A stretch of DNA of 64,000 nt from Sulfurimicrobium lacus (GTDB lineage: Bacteria > Pseudomonadota > Gammaproteobacteria > Burkholderiales > Sulfuricellaceae). The stretch covers positions 3,505,501-3,569,500 of the forward strand of contig NZ_AP022853.1 in NCBI RefSeq assembly GCF_011764585.1, in the 5' to 3' direction. The notes below the pieces were generated by a model. The model searched no databases. It worked only from the letters and a program-made list of their open reading frames with translations, and had not been told where the DNA came from. The position numbers and the translations under genes were made by a program. Within the stretch, counting starts at the first letter, position 1. The number at the start of each line of letters is the position of its first letter. Shown piece by piece: positions 7,167-16,248 of this stretch.

Positions 7167-7914
7167 GCTCGCCGCTCCACAGGCAGCCGCTGTCCAGCGC
7201 CGCCAGATTGGGGCGCAGCAAGGCGCCCAGCGCCGACCAATGGCCGAAAATGACCGTCGCGTCACTGCTGGCGCGCCCCGGCACATCGAACCACGGCATC
7301 AGTTCCGCAGGCTGGCTCCCTGGCGGTCCCTTGTGGGCGAAATCGATTTCACCTTCCGCGCTGCAAAAACGCAGCCGGGTCATGGCGTTGGTGATCAGCC
7401 GCAAGCGGCTCATGCCGTGCAGCTCTTCATGCCACCGGCGCGGTTCGTTGCCGTACATATGGGCAAAAAAGTCGCGGTAATGGTCGCCGCGCAACACCTC
7501 CTGCACTTCGCCCGCCAGTGCCAGCGCCTGTTGCGGCGTCCATTGCGGCAGCAGCCCGGCGTGCACCAGAAGGTAGCCGTTCTCGCCATAAGCCAGCGGC
7601 TGGCGGCGCAACCAGCCAAGCAGCTCGTCCCGGTCGGGTGCCTGCAAGATATCCTGGATGGTGTCGCTGCGGTGCAGCGGCACGAACCCTTCCGCTACCG
7701 CCAGGGTGTGCAGGTCGTGGTTCCCCAGCACCGTGACCAGCGCGTCGCCCAGGCCCATGGCCCAGCGCAGCACGGCGGCGGATGCCGAGCCGCGGTTGAC
7801 CAGGTCACCCACCAGCCAGATCTTGTCGCGTGCGGGGTCGAATTCGATGTGTTCGAGGAGCTTTTCCAGGGCGGCATGGCAACCCTGCAAATCTCCGATG
7901 GCATAAGTAGACAT
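7087..7914 (-). CDS. apaH: Diadenosine tetraphosphatase ApaH (symmetrical)
   Basis: 275 aa. The metallophosphatase signature appears in order: GDLQG at the N-terminus, GDLVNRG, GNHD (VTVLGNHDLHTLA), then HAGLLPQW and FGHWSALG. It hydrolyses Ap4A to two ADP and removes NpN caps from RNA 5' ends. It is convergent with plsC, with 80 nt of overlapping 3' coding sequence. The start at 7914 (ATGTCTACTTATGCC) gives the standard N-terminus MSTYAIGDLQG. Confidence 0.95.
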   Translation of the reverse strand: MSTYAIGDLQGCHAALEKLLEHIEFDPARDKIWLVGDLVNRGSASAAVLRWAMGLGDALVTVLGNHDLHTLAVAEGFVPLHRSDTIQDILQAPDRDELLGWLRRQPLAYGENGYLLVHAGLLPQWTPQQALALAGEVQEVLRGDHYRDFFAHMYGNEPRRWHEELHGMSRLRLITNAMTRLRFCSAEGEIDFAHKGPPGSQPAELMPWFDVPGRASSDATVIFGHWSALGALLRPNLAALDSGCLWSGELSALRLEDRRLFQLPCAGLPGTKRWK

Positions 7915-7978
7915 ATTGTTTTGGCGAATTCTTTGCTAATGTGTAGCAGACATTTTAACCGGGCATGGCGGAGGACAA

Positions 7979-8416
7979 ATGGAAATCGCATGGTGGCACT
8001 GGATCGCGGGCGGCATGCTGCTGATCCTGCTGGAACTGGCCATACCCTCTTTTTTCATCATCTGGTTCGGCCTCAGCGCCCTGCTCATCGGGGTCATCAT
8101 GCTGCTGGCGCCGATCTCGCTGGCCGCCCAGTTCACGCTGTGGGGCGTGACCTCGGGCGCGATGGTGTATTTCTGGTTCCGCTATTTCAAGAACCCAGAC
8201 CGCACCAAGGCGGGGATGTCCCAGGACGTTTTTCTCGGCGAAACCGGCCTGATCGTCAAGGAAGTGTCGGAACTCGCCAAGGGCCAGATCAGGTTCCAGA
8301 AACCGATCCTCGGTTCGGAAACCTGGCCGGTGATCGCCGACGAAACCATTCCCGCAGGGGAACGGGCGCGCATCGTCGCCGTCATGGGCCAAACACTCAA
8401 AGTTTCAAGAAAATAA
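7979..8416 (+). CDS. NfeD-like short membrane protein
   Basis: 145 aa from ATG 7979 with GGAGGAC upstream. Two to three membrane helices fill residues 6-70 (WWHWIAGGMLLILLELAI, FGLSALLIGVIMLLAPI). A C-terminal OB-like domain follows (GETGLIVKEVSE, AGERARIVAV), which is the NfeD-C pattern. It is followed after 10 nt by an SPFH protein. NfeD/SPFH pairs are a widespread two-gene unit thought to organise membrane microdomains or support membrane protein quality control. Confidence 0.88.
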   Translation: MEIAWWHWIAGGMLLILLELAIPSFFIIWFGLSALLIGVIMLLAPISLAAQFTLWGVTSGAMVYFWFRYFKNPDRTKAGMSQDVFLGETGLIVKEVSELAKGQIRFQKPILGSETWPVIADETIPAGERARIVAVMGQTLKVSRK

Positions 8417-8426
8417 GGAGAACCGC

Positions 8427-9275
8427 ATGGAACTGACTTTTTTAGGCATCATATTTTTCATCTTCGTCGCCGTCACCGTGGCCAAGGGCGTGCGCATCGT
8501 GCCGCAGGGCGAGGAATGGGTGGTGGAGCGGCTGGGCAAATACCACAGCACCATGCTGCCCGGCCTGCACCTGCTGATTCCCTACATCGACCGCGTCGGT
8601 TACAAGGTGCCCACCAAGGACCTGATCCTCGACATCCCGCAGCAGGAAGTCATCACCAAGGACAACGCCGTGCTGGTCGTCAACGCCATCGCCTTCGTCA
8701 AGGTGACGGACACGCAGAACGCCGTGTACGGCGTCACCAGCTTCGAGCTGGCCATCGTCAACATCATCCAGACCACGCTGCGCTCCATCGTCGGCGAGAT
8801 GGAGCTGGACCAGGCGCTGTCGTCGCGCGAGCAGATCAAGGTGCGCCTCAAGGAATCCATTTCCGACGACGTGGCGGACTGGGGCCTGACGCTGAAATCG
8901 GTCGAAATCCAGGACATCAAGCCCTCTCCCTCGATGCAGGACTCCATGGAACGCCAGGCCGCGGCGGAGCGGGAGCGCAAGGCCACCGTCACCAAGGCGG
9001 AGGGCGACAAACAGGCCGCCATCCTCGAAGCCGAAGCCCGCCTCGAAGCCGCCAAGCGCGACGCCCAGGCGCAGATCGTGCTGGCGCAGGGCGCGGCGGA
9101 AGCGATCAAGCGCGTGACGGAATCGATCCCGGACCGCGAGTTTCCCGCCTATTACCTGCTGGGCGAAAAATACATCCAGGCCATGCGCGAACTGGCCTCG
9201 TCCGCCAACAGCAAGACCGTGGTCCTGCCCGCCGACATCATGCAGACGGTGCAGAGCCTGTTGGGAAAACGTTGA
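8427..9275 (+). CDS. SPFH/stomatin-family membrane protein (QmcA-like)
   Basis: 282 aa from ATG 8427 with AAGGAG upstream. One N-terminal membrane helix (LTFLGIIFFIFVAVTVAKG) precedes an SPFH domain (VPQGEEWVVERLGKYH, then PYIDRVGYKVPTKD). A long charged Ala/Glu-rich coiled-coil arm follows (about residues 175-235). It oligomerises in the inner membrane and, with the NfeD partner before it, may modulate FtsH-type proteolysis. The last codons, IMQTVQSLLGKR, reappear in altered form as a relic at 11252-11302. Confidence 0.92.
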   Translation: MELTFLGIIFFIFVAVTVAKGVRIVPQGEEWVVERLGKYHSTMLPGLHLLIPYIDRVGYKVPTKDLILDIPQQEVITKDNAVLVVNAIAFVKVTDTQNAVYGVTSFELAIVNIIQTTLRSIVGEMELDQALSSREQIKVRLKESISDDVADWGLTLKSVEIQDIKPSPSMQDSMERQAAAERERKATVTKAEGDKQAAILEAEARLEAAKRDAQAQIVLAQGAAEAIKRVTESIPDREFPAYYLLGEKYIQAMRELASSANSKTVVLPADIMQTVQSLLGKR

Positions 9276-9293
9276 TTTATTAGGGTCATTGCC

Positions 9294-9710
9294 ATGCGCG
9301 GATTTATCTGGGCCATATGTTTGCTCTGCTTGCCACTCCATGCGCTCGCACTGGAGGAAACCGCCGCCGTAAAGGTAGCACCGCTACTCAAGACGGACAA
9401 AAGCTGGAACGGGAAGTCGCTTGCCTACCCTGCCGGTGACGCCGAAATCACCGGCCTGATGATCGAAATCGCACCCGGCGGGGAAACCGGCTGGCATCTG
9501 CATCCCGTGCCGTCTTTCGGGGTGATTCTGGAAGGGACGCTCGAAGTCGCGCTGAAAGATGGCCAGACAAGGCGGTTTCAGGCCGGCGAAGCCATCGCGG
9601 AAGTGGTCGATACGCTCCACAATGGCCGCAATATCGGCACGACGCCGGTCAGGATCGTGGTGTTTTATGCGGGCGCGGGCGGTAAAGCCTTGACCGACAA
9701 GGAACCGTGA
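9294..9710 (+). CDS. Secreted cupin-domain protein
   Basis: 138 aa from ATG 9294. A signal peptide is visible (MRGFIWAICLLCLPLHALA, cleavage near residue 19). A single cupin beta-barrel follows, with a metal-binding set (GGETGWHLHPVPSFGVILEG) and a second motif with a conserved His (DTLHNGRNIG). Small periplasmic cupins bind metals, but their substrates are mostly unknown. It lies 18 nt after the SPFH gene, in the same direction. Confidence 0.82.
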   Translation: MRGFIWAICLLCLPLHALALEETAAVKVAPLLKTDKSWNGKSLAYPAGDAEITGLMIEIAPGGETGWHLHPVPSFGVILEGTLEVALKDGQTRRFQAGEAIAEVVDTLHNGRNIGTTPVRIVVFYAGAGGKALTDKEP

Positions 9711-9785
9711 AATCAAGCTCAGCAAAAAATAGGCGCCTGTTTTACCAGTTCAGGCGAACATCCTTAAATCAATGGAATTAAGCAC

Positions 9786-10448
9786 ATGAGCACCCAACAA
9801 GACATCCTGTCCGCCTTCCAGTTTCGCCACGCCTGCAAGCAATTCGACGCGGAGAAGAAAATTCCCGCCGAGGATTTCGACTTCATTCTCGAAACCGGCC
9901 GCCTCTCCCCCTGCTCTTTCGGCTTCGAACCCTGGCACTTCGTCGTCATCCAGACCCCGGAGCTGCGCGCCAAACTCAGGGAAGTGACCTGGGGCGCCCA
10001 GGGAACGCTGCCGAGCTCGAGCCACTTCATGGTCATCCTGTGCCGCAAGGACGACATGCGTTTCGATTCCGCATACATCGACAATTTCATGCGCACGGTG
10101 CAAAAACTGCCCGCCGACGTCGTCGAAAAGAAACGCGCCAAGTACCAGAAATTCCAGGAATCCGATTTCCGCCTGTTGGAAAGCCCGCGCGCCCTGTTCG
10201 ACTGGTCATGCAAGCAGGCCTACATCGCCCTGGGAAACATGATGAGCGCAGCCGCCATGATCGGAATCGACTCCTGCCCGATAGAGGGCTACGACTTCCG
10301 CGACGCCGAGGCGGTGCTGACTGCAGCGGGGGTACTGGACCAGGACAAATACGGCCTGGCCGTGATGGTCGCCTTTGGCTACCGCGTCAACCCGCAACCG
10401 GCCAAAACCCGCCAGACCATGGCGGAAGTGGTGACGTGGGTAAAGTAG
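9786..10448 (+). CDS. NAD(P)H-dependent nitroreductase family flavoprotein
   Basis: 220 aa from ATG 9786. It shows the nitroreductase fold pattern: an N-terminal RHACKQFDAEKKI (FMN phosphate contact), then PCSFGFEPWHFVVIQ, a central helix AYIALGNMMSAAAMIGIDSCPIEGYD, and a C-terminal FGYR. It resembles NfsB-type oxygen-insensitive nitroreductases, which use FMN and NAD(P)H to reduce quinones or nitro compounds. The physiological substrate is unknown. It sits alone after a 75-nt gap. Confidence 0.88.
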   Translation: MSTQQDILSAFQFRHACKQFDAEKKIPAEDFDFILETGRLSPCSFGFEPWHFVVIQTPELRAKLREVTWGAQGTLPSSSHFMVILCRKDDMRFDSAYIDNFMRTVQKLPADVVEKKRAKYQKFQESDFRLLESPRALFDWSCKQAYIALGNMMSAAAMIGIDSCPIEGYDFRDAEAVLTAAGVLDQDKYGLAVMVAFGYRVNPQPAKTRQTMAEVVTWVK

Positions 10449-10539
10449 ACGATTAACTTTACTGGCCCTCTCACGGCGGCACCAACTCAAGTGCGCGCCA
10501 AACTACCATTTCAATTCCCCCTCCACCCTCTGACCCACT

Positions 10540-11169
10540 ATGAACATGATGTTCAAGAGAAAAAAACAAAGCGAAGCTGACCCTTTTGTTCTGTCTAGCA
10601 AGAATAGATTTTTTACACTATTTCGAGACCAACGAACATGGTTGAAGCTATGTCTTAGTGTTTTGGGGGGGCTTTGGGGTTATTGGGCGTCTGGAACGTG
10701 GCCGACCAATCCCATTATGGAATATGTGCCACCACGCTTTGAACAACTTGAAATTGCTCAAGGCACGCTCTCGTTCACGCGGCAATCAAAAAGTTCGGGA
10801 GGGGAAATCGAAGTTCGTTTTGGTGATGGCAAGAAATTGCGATTGGCGTGTAATGCACCCAATACCCTGCCTAGTGCATGTTATTACCTGCGTGTTAATG
10901 GCCAGTTGCAGGAGGGAAGTTTTAAAAGTCAACTTACAGGGAAGCTGGTTACGGTTTGGTGGATGCCGGATGAGGATGTTGCCGAGCATAGCGCTGACGG
11001 CAGGGTATATCAGATGCTGGTTGGGGATTGGATGTTTTTTAAATACCAAGAACAAGTTACTTACTACGCTAAACATTATCAAAAAGGGGGCGGCCGTAGT
11101 TGGTTCTTCGGAGGGTTGCTGTTACTACTGACCGGCCTTGTTATTTGGGCTCTAAAAATAAAGAAATAA
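10540..11169 (+). CDS. Membrane protein of unknown function, AT-rich
   Basis: 209 aa from ATG 10540; ATG 10546 is an equally good alternative, and neither has a clear ribosome site. There are two membrane helices, one near residues 35-50 (LCLSVLGGLWGYWASG) and one at the C-terminus (WFFGGLLLLLTGLVIWAL). Between them is a soluble, probably periplasmic domain of about 130 residues. Base composition is visibly more AT-rich than its neighbours, and codon use differs (many AAA, TTT, AAT). That suggests transfer or relaxed selection. No family recognised. Confidence 0.65.
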   Translation: MNMMFKRKKQSEADPFVLSSKNRFFTLFRDQRTWLKLCLSVLGGLWGYWASGTWPTNPIMEYVPPRFEQLEIAQGTLSFTRQSKSSGGEIEVRFGDGKKLRLACNAPNTLPSACYYLRVNGQLQEGSFKSQLTGKLVTVWWMPDEDVAEHSADGRVYQMLVGDWMFFKYQEQVTYYAKHYQKGGGRSWFFGGLLLLLTGLVIWALKIKK

Positions 11170-11251
11170 TCATGTCGACTACACGCCATTAATACTATCG
11201 AGCGAGTAAGGATAACCGGGAACAGACACGGTTTTCTGAACCAGAATAGAC

Positions 11252-11302
11252 CGTCGCATCATGCAGACGATGCAGCGCCTGTTAGGAACAACAAAACCCT
11301 GA
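11252..11302 (+). pseudogene. Relic of the SPFH gene 3' end
   Basis: This stretch reads RRIMQTMQRLLG in frame to a stop. It matches the last codons of the SPFH gene (IMQTVQSLLG; DNA at 9237-9266) at most bases over about 31 nt. No start or upstream homology is evident. It looks like a duplicated end left by a past rearrangement of the 9.2-11.3 kb segment. Confidence 0.5.
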
Positions 11303-11347
11303 GCATGGTAAAATCGCGCCTCGTTTCCAGGTTTTTCTTCCTCGCCC

Positions 11348-13336
11348 ATGCTTTCCAAACTCAATCCTCCGCAGCGCGAAGCAGTCAAGTATCTCGACGG
11401 TCCGCTGCTGGTGCTGGCGGGCGCGGGGAGCGGCAAGACGCGCGTCATCACCCACAAGATCGCCTACCTGATCGAGACCTGTGGCATCAGCGCCAGCAAT
11501 ATCGCAGCCATCACTTTCACCAACAAGGCGGCGCGGGAGATGCAGGAGCGCGTGGGGAAACTGCTGCAGGGCAAGGCGGCGCGCGGCCTCACGGTCACCA
11601 CTTTCCATTCCCTGGGGCTGCACATCCTGCGCCAGGAGGCCAAACACCTTGGCTACAAGCCGCGCTTCTCGGTGCTCGACGCCTCGGATAGCGCAGGCAT
11701 CCTCAACGACATCCTGAAAACCACGGACAAGAAGGAAATCCGCCGCGCCCAGTCGGTCATTTCCAACTGGAAAAACGCCATGCTCTCGCCTGCCGCTGCG
11801 GCAGAAGCGGCCCAGGACGAAACCGAGCGCCAGCTGGCCAAGATTTACCAGGCTTACCAGGACACCTTGCGCGCCTACCAGGCGATGGACTTCGACGACC
11901 TGATCCGCTTGCCGGTGGAACTGTTCGAGAACGTTCCGGAAGCGCTGGAAAAGTGGAGCAACAAGCTGCGTTACCTGCTCATCGACGAATACCAGGACAC
12001 CAATACCTGCCAGTACAAGCTGGTCAAGCTGCTGAGCGGCAGCCGCGGCGCCTTCACCGCGGTAGGCGACGACGACCAGGCGATCTACGCCTGGCGCGGG
12101 GCGAATGTGGAGAACCTGCACTTGCTGCAGAACGATTTCCCCAATTTGCAGGTCATCAAGCTGGAGCAGAACTACCGCTCCACGGTGCGCATCCTGCGCG
12201 CCGCCAACACCCTCATCGCCAACAATCCCAAGCTGTTCGAGAAGAAGCTGTGGAGCGACCTGGGGCTGGGCGATCCGATCCAGGTCATGGCGGCGAAAGA
12301 CGACGAGCAGGAGGCGGAGAACGTGGTGATGCGCCTGCAGACGCACAAGTTCCAGAACCGCACGCGCTTTGCCGATTACGCCATCCTTTACCGCGGCAAC
12401 CATCAGGCGCGGATTTTCGAACAGCAGTTGCGCAACGAGAAAATCCCCTACCTGCTCTCCGGCGGGCAATCGTTTTTCGACCGTACCGAGATCAAGGACA
12501 TCATCGCCTACCTGCGCCTGCTGGCCAACAGCGACGACGACCCGGCCTTCATCCGCGCCGTGACCACGCCGCGGCGCGGCATCGGCACCGGCACGCTGGA
12601 AAAGCTCGGCAACTACGCGGCGGAGCGCCACATCAGCCTGTTCGCCGCAGCCTTCGAGGCCGGCCTGGAGCACCAGCTGGGCGCTAAGCAGCATCACCCG
12701 CTGCTGGAGTTCTGCAACTTCATCAACAACCTCACCGATCGCGCCGAGCGGGAGCCTTGCGCCGAAGTCATGGCCGACCTGCTCAACGCTATCGGCTACG
12801 AGGCCTGGCTGTTCGACCAGGAAGAGGATCGCCCGGCGCAGACCAAATGGAACAACGTGCTGGAGTTCGTGGCCTGGATCAACAAGAAGGGCGAAGAGGA
12901 CGGCAAGACGGTGATCGAGCTGACCCAGACCATCGCCCTGATCAACATCCTGGACAGCAGGGAGGATCAGGATGTCGACGCGGTGCGCCTCTCCACGCTG
13001 CATGCCGCCAAGGGACTGGAATACCCCCACGTGTTCCTGGTGGGCGTGGAGGAAGGCATCCTGCCCCACCGAGAAAGCGTCGACAACGGCCAGATCGAGG
13101 AAGAGCGACGCCTGATGTACGTGGGCATCACGCGCGCGCAGAAGGGGCTCACCCTCAGCCACTGCCACAAGCGCAAGCGGGCCGGGGAATGGCAGAAATG
13201 CGACCCGAGCCGCTTCATCGGCGAACTGCACCAGGAGGATTTGCGCGGCGCGGGGCGCGGCGAGACCGACCCCGAAGCGCAGAAAGCGGAAGGCTCGGCG
13301 CGCTTGGCCCAGATCAGGGCCATGCTGGGAAAATAA
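11348..13336 (+). CDS. rep: ATP-dependent DNA helicase Rep
   Basis: 662 aa from ATG 11348. Superfamily 1A helicase motifs run in order: motif I AGAGSGKTRVITHK (near residue 22), motif II DEYQDTN (near 216), motif III GDDDQAIYAWRGA (near 240), motif IV QNYRS, motif V STLHAAKGLEYPHVF and motif VI YVGITRAQKGL. Length and the N-terminus LNPPQREAVKYLDGPLLV fit Rep better than UvrD (about 720 aa). It unwinds DNA 3'-5' and clears protein blocks ahead of forks. It is convergent with the cytochrome gene; a shared hairpin lies between them. Confidence 0.95.
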   Translation: MLSKLNPPQREAVKYLDGPLLVLAGAGSGKTRVITHKIAYLIETCGISASNIAAITFTNKAAREMQERVGKLLQGKAARGLTVTTFHSLGLHILRQEAKHLGYKPRFSVLDASDSAGILNDILKTTDKKEIRRAQSVISNWKNAMLSPAAAAEAAQDETERQLAKIYQAYQDTLRAYQAMDFDDLIRLPVELFENVPEALEKWSNKLRYLLIDEYQDTNTCQYKLVKLLSGSRGAFTAVGDDDQAIYAWRGANVENLHLLQNDFPNLQVIKLEQNYRSTVRILRAANTLIANNPKLFEKKLWSDLGLGDPIQVMAAKDDEQEAENVVMRLQTHKFQNRTRFADYAILYRGNHQARIFEQQLRNEKIPYLLSGGQSFFDRTEIKDIIAYLRLLANSDDDPAFIRAVTTPRRGIGTGTLEKLGNYAAERHISLFAAAFEAGLEHQLGAKQHHPLLEFCNFINNLTDRAEREPCAEVMADLLNAIGYEAWLFDQEEDRPAQTKWNNVLEFVAWINKKGEEDGKTVIELTQTIALINILDSREDQDVDAVRLSTLHAAKGLEYPHVFLVGVEEGILPHRESVDNGQIEEERRLMYVGITRAQKGLTLSHCHKRKRAGEWQKCDPSRFIGELHQEDLRGAGRGETDPEAQKAEGSARLAQIRAMLGK

Positions 13337-13344
13337 GCGTAGGG

Positions 13345-13379
13345 AAATAAAAAAGCACGGCGCTTGCGCACCGTGCTTC
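13345..13379 (-). terminator. Rho-independent terminator of the cytochrome gene
   Basis: The stem AAGCACGG/CCGTGCTT (13353-13360 and 13371-13378) is followed on the minus strand by a T-rich run. It sits between convergent rep and cytochrome genes and may stop transcription from both sides. Confidence 0.8.
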
Positions 13380-13400
13380 CGGGTCTAACCGCAAATGGCG

Positions 13401-13898
13401 TTACTTCGGGTCAGTAAACTTGGCACCGCCGGCGTTGGCCATGTAAACCACGGCACGCTGCACTTCCAGGTCGGAAAGATCAGCTGCGCCGCCGCGCGCC
13501 GGCATGGCGCGAATACCCTCGATGGCATGCTTGACCAGTGTCTCGTAGCCCTGGGAAACGCGCTTGCCCCAATCGCCCTTGTTGCCGAACTTGGGCGCAT
13601 TCAGCGCGCCGGAAGTATGGCAGGAGGTGCACACGGCTTTGAAGACTTCCTCGCCGCTCTTCACTACCTTGGGCGCGTTGGCATCCACGACTTTCATTTC
13701 GCCCACCGGCTTGATGCGCTCGGCCACGGTCTTGGCCAGAGCTTCATCCGCCTCCTTGTTCACGTGGCTGTGCTGGATGCTGAGCACCAGCTGCACAATC
13801 AGGAAAATGGCAATCAGCGGGGGCACCAGGCCACCCACACTGGCGAAGACAACCTGCATCGGCGTGGTTTTTGTCATCTCTTCGTGATGCTCGCTCAT
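13401..13898 (-). CDS. Membrane-anchored c5-type monohaem cytochrome
   Basis: 165 aa from ATG 13898 with AAGGAT upstream; an upstream in-frame start at 13955 would add an unlikely 19 residues. A single membrane helix covers about residues 18-40. The haem site is C90-x-x-C93-H94 (CTSCH) and the likely axial Met is Met132 (IRAMPARGG). The C-terminus AVVYMANAGG is typical of the cytochrome c5 / CycB family. It should be anchored in the inner membrane facing the periplasm and pass electrons to a terminal oxidase or nitrite/N-oxide reductase. A TATAAT lies upstream on the minus strand near 13937-13942. Confidence 0.9.
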   Translation of the reverse strand: MSEHHEEMTKTTPMQVVFASVGGLVPPLIAIFLIVQLVLSIQHSHVNKEADEALAKTVAERIKPVGEMKVVDANAPKVVKSGEEVFKAVCTSCHTSGALNAPKFGNKGDWGKRVSQGYETLVKHAIEGIRAMPARGGAADLSDLEVQRAVVYMANAGGAKFTDPK

Positions 13899-14065
13899 TT
13901 CGTTGATCCTTAACCTTGAATTCAGAAAGTCGGCAATTATAACGATATTTGTCAATATTTACATCCTTGCAACACCCCTTCTGCCTTCCCATAAATTAGT
14001 TTTGTTTGCATAGCGCACAGGCCCGTTTAAAATACCCGCCCTTTTGTTTTAATTTCGAAGACAGC

Positions 14066-15229
14066 ATGATCAGGATCGACCTTCCCCTACTGCAACTCAA
14101 GAACAAAACACTGCTCCCCGTCGTTCAGGGCGGCATGGGCGTAGGCGTCTCGGCGCACGGCCTGGCCGGCGCAGTCGCAGGGGAAGGCGCGATCGGAACC
14201 ATCGCCAGCATCGACCTGCGGCGCCACCACCCCGACCTGATGGAACAGTCCACCCATCCGAAAACCAGGAATGCCATGGACCAGGCCAACCTGGCCGCCC
14301 TCGACCGCGAAATCAAAAGCGCGAAGAACATCGCCAACGGCAACGGCATGATCGCGGTCAACGTCATGAAGGCGGTAACGGAACACCCGCAATTGGTGCG
14401 CCAAGCATGCGAAAGCGGCGCCGACGCCATCGTGATGGGCGCCGGGCTGCCGTTCGACCTGCCGGAAATGACCAACGACTTCCCCAATGTCGCCTTGATC
14501 CCGATCCTTTCCGACGTGCGCGGCATCAACGTGGTGCTGAAAAAATGGATGCGCAAGAACAAGCTGCCCGACGCCATCGTTATCGAGCACCCGCGCTATG
14601 CCGGCGGCCACCTCGGCGCCCCGAAGCCGGACGACATTACCGACACGCGCTTCGACTTTCCCGGCGTACTGGAAGGGGTGTTCAAATTGTTCCGGGAGTT
14701 CGGCATAGAGCGCGAACGCATTCCGCTCATTCCCGCCGGGGGCATCAACACCTTCGACAAGGTGAAGGACCTGCTGCGCCTCGGCGCCGGCGCGGTACAG
14801 ATCGGCACGCCGTTCGCGGTGACCGTGGAAGGCGACGCCCACCCCAACTTCAAGAAAGTCCTGGCCGAAGCCAAGCCGGAAGACATCGTCACATTCATGA
14901 GCGCCGCCGGTCTGCCCGCCCGCGCCGTGCTGACCCCTTGGCTGAAGAACTACATGCGGCGCGAGTTCAAACTCATGAGTTACGCCGACCCGTCGCGGTC
15001 GAAATGCGCTGCGGTGCTCGACTGCCTGTCGGATTGCGGATTGCGCGACGGGGTCGCAAAGATGGGGCAGTTCTGCATCGACTCCCAACTCGCTGCGGCC
15101 TTGCGCGGCGACATCAACAAGGGCTTATTTTTCCGCGGTTCGGAAAGCCTGCCCTTCGGCGAGGCCATCAGGCCGGTACGGGAATTGCTTGAGTATCTGC
15201 TAACCGGGCACAGGCCGGCAACGGTCTGA
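14066..15229 (+). CDS. Nitronate monooxygenase (2-nitropropane dioxygenase family)
   Basis: 387 aa from ATG 14066. It is an FMN-dependent TIM barrel with LPVVQGGMGVGVSAHGLAGA at the N-terminus, IVIEHPRYAGGHLGAP (a His in the active site of this family) and the phosphate-binding IPAGGINTFDKVKDLLRLGA. It oxidises alkyl nitronates; FabK-like or related flavin roles are alternatives in this superfamily. A reasonable sigma-70 promoter (TTGCAT, 16-nt spacer, TAAAAT at 14006-14033) lies just upstream. The gene stands alone between the cytochrome gene and lpxC. Confidence 0.85.
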   Translation: MIRIDLPLLQLKNKTLLPVVQGGMGVGVSAHGLAGAVAGEGAIGTIASIDLRRHHPDLMEQSTHPKTRNAMDQANLAALDREIKSAKNIANGNGMIAVNVMKAVTEHPQLVRQACESGADAIVMGAGLPFDLPEMTNDFPNVALIPILSDVRGINVVLKKWMRKNKLPDAIVIEHPRYAGGHLGAPKPDDITDTRFDFPGVLEGVFKLFREFGIERERIPLIPAGGINTFDKVKDLLRLGAGAVQIGTPFAVTVEGDAHPNFKKVLAEAKPEDIVTFMSAAGLPARAVLTPWLKNYMRREFKLMSYADPSRSKCAAVLDCLSDCGLRDGVAKMGQFCIDSQLAAALRGDINKGLFFRGSESLPFGEAIRPVRELLEYLLTGHRPATV

Positions 15230-15266
15230 CACATCAGGACTTGCTTGACGATGTCCTTATAAGCTG

Positions 15267-15295
15267 TTGATGTTCAAGCGCTAAGAACGTATACT
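15267..15295 (+). promoter_or_regulatory. Sigma-70 promoter for lpxC
   Basis: TTGATG at 15267-15272, a 17-nt spacer and TATACT at 15290-15295. This is near consensus, 39 nt before the lpxC start. Confidence 0.6.
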
Positions 15296-15333
15296 TCCGA
15301 CGAAACCTTTACCGCTCACCACGGGCAAACGAC

Positions 15334-16248
15334 ATGATCAAACAACGCACCTTGAAAAACATGATCCGGGCAACCGGGGTTGGCTTGCATACAGGCGAGA
15401 AGGTCTATCTCACCCTGCGCCCGGCCGCCCCCAATACCGGCATCGTGTTTCGGCGCGTTGACCTGCCCCAGCCAGTGGAAATCAAGGCCACGCCGGACAG
15501 CGTGGGCGACACCCGCCTGTCGTCCACGCTGGAACATAATGGTGCAAAGGTGTCCACCGTGGAGCATCTGATGGCCGCCCTCGCCGGCCTGGGCATCGAC
15601 AATCTCTACGTGGACCTGTCCGCCGGCGAAGTGCCGATCATGGACGGATCCGCCTCGCCGTTCGTGTTCCTGCTCCAGTCTGCGGGAATCGAAGAACAGA
15701 ACGCTGCCAAGAAATACATCCGTATCAAGAAGGCCGTGGAAGTACACGATGGCGACAAATGGGTGCGCTTCGAGCCCTACAACGGCTTCAAGCTGAGCTT
15801 CACTATCGCGTTCGACCACCCGGTATTCGAAACATCGAGCCAGTCCATCACGCTCGATCTGGCCCAGGCCTCCTTCGTCAAGGATATTTCCCGCGCACGC
15901 ACCTTCGGCTTCATGCAGGACGTGGAAACCTTGCGCACTCACGGCCTGGCACTCGGCGGCAGCATGGACAACGCCATCGTGATGGACGAATACCGTGTCC
16001 TCAACAGCGACGGCCTGCGTTATGAAGATGAGTTCGTCAAACACAAGGTGCTTGACGCAATCGGCGACCTTTACCTGCTGGGCTACCCGCTGATCGGCGC
16101 CTTCACCGCGTTCAAATCGGGGCACGCCCTCAATAACCGCCTGTTACGCACCCTGCTTGCCGACGCGGAGGCTTGGGAATACGCCACGTTCGACCGGGCA
16201 GAAGAAGCGCCAAGCGCCCTGATTCAACTTCACAACCAAACGGCTTGA
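15334..16248 (+). CDS. lpxC: UDP-3-O-acyl-N-acetylglucosamine deacetylase LpxC
   Basis: 304 aa, the usual length. It has [11 protein letters not shown] near the N-terminus, the first zinc ligand in [17 protein letters not shown], and the [14 protein letters not shown] motif carrying the other zinc His and Asp. It catalyses the committed step of lipid A synthesis. It is followed by a small membrane protein (overlapping the stop), dciA on the other strand, an M23 peptidase and secA. This order is characteristic of Betaproteobacteria, where the division cluster usually lies upstream; here a nitronate monooxygenase precedes it. Confidence 0.97.
   Translation: MIKQRTLKNMIRATGVGLHTGEKVYLTLRPAAPNTGIVFRRVDLPQPVEIKATPDSVGDTRLSSTLEHNGAKVSTVEHLMAALAGLGIDNLYVDLSAGEVPIMDGSASPFVFLLQSAGIEEQNAAKKYIRIKKAVEVHDGDKWVRFEPYNGFKLSFTIAFDHPVFETSSQSITLDLAQASFVKDISRARTFGFMQDVETLRTHGLALGGSMDNAIVMDEYRVLNSDGLRYEDEFVKHKVLDAIGDLYLLGYPLIGAFTAFKSGHALNNRLLRTLLADAEAWEYATFDRAEEAPSALIQLHNQTA

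Noticed and set aside
11282-13231. A 649-aa minus-strand open frame across rep
   Set aside because: Antisense shadow of the rep helicase, with no domain and no ribosome site.
13899-13955. An upstream start for the cytochrome gene (19 extra residues)
   Set aside because: The internal ATG at 13898 has the better ribosome site and gives the usual N-terminus before the membrane helix.
15236-15257. AGGAC/GTCCT inverted repeat before lpxC as an operator
   Set aside because: Arms are only five bases and the distance is long; chance is as likely, and the sigma-70 promoter explains the start.
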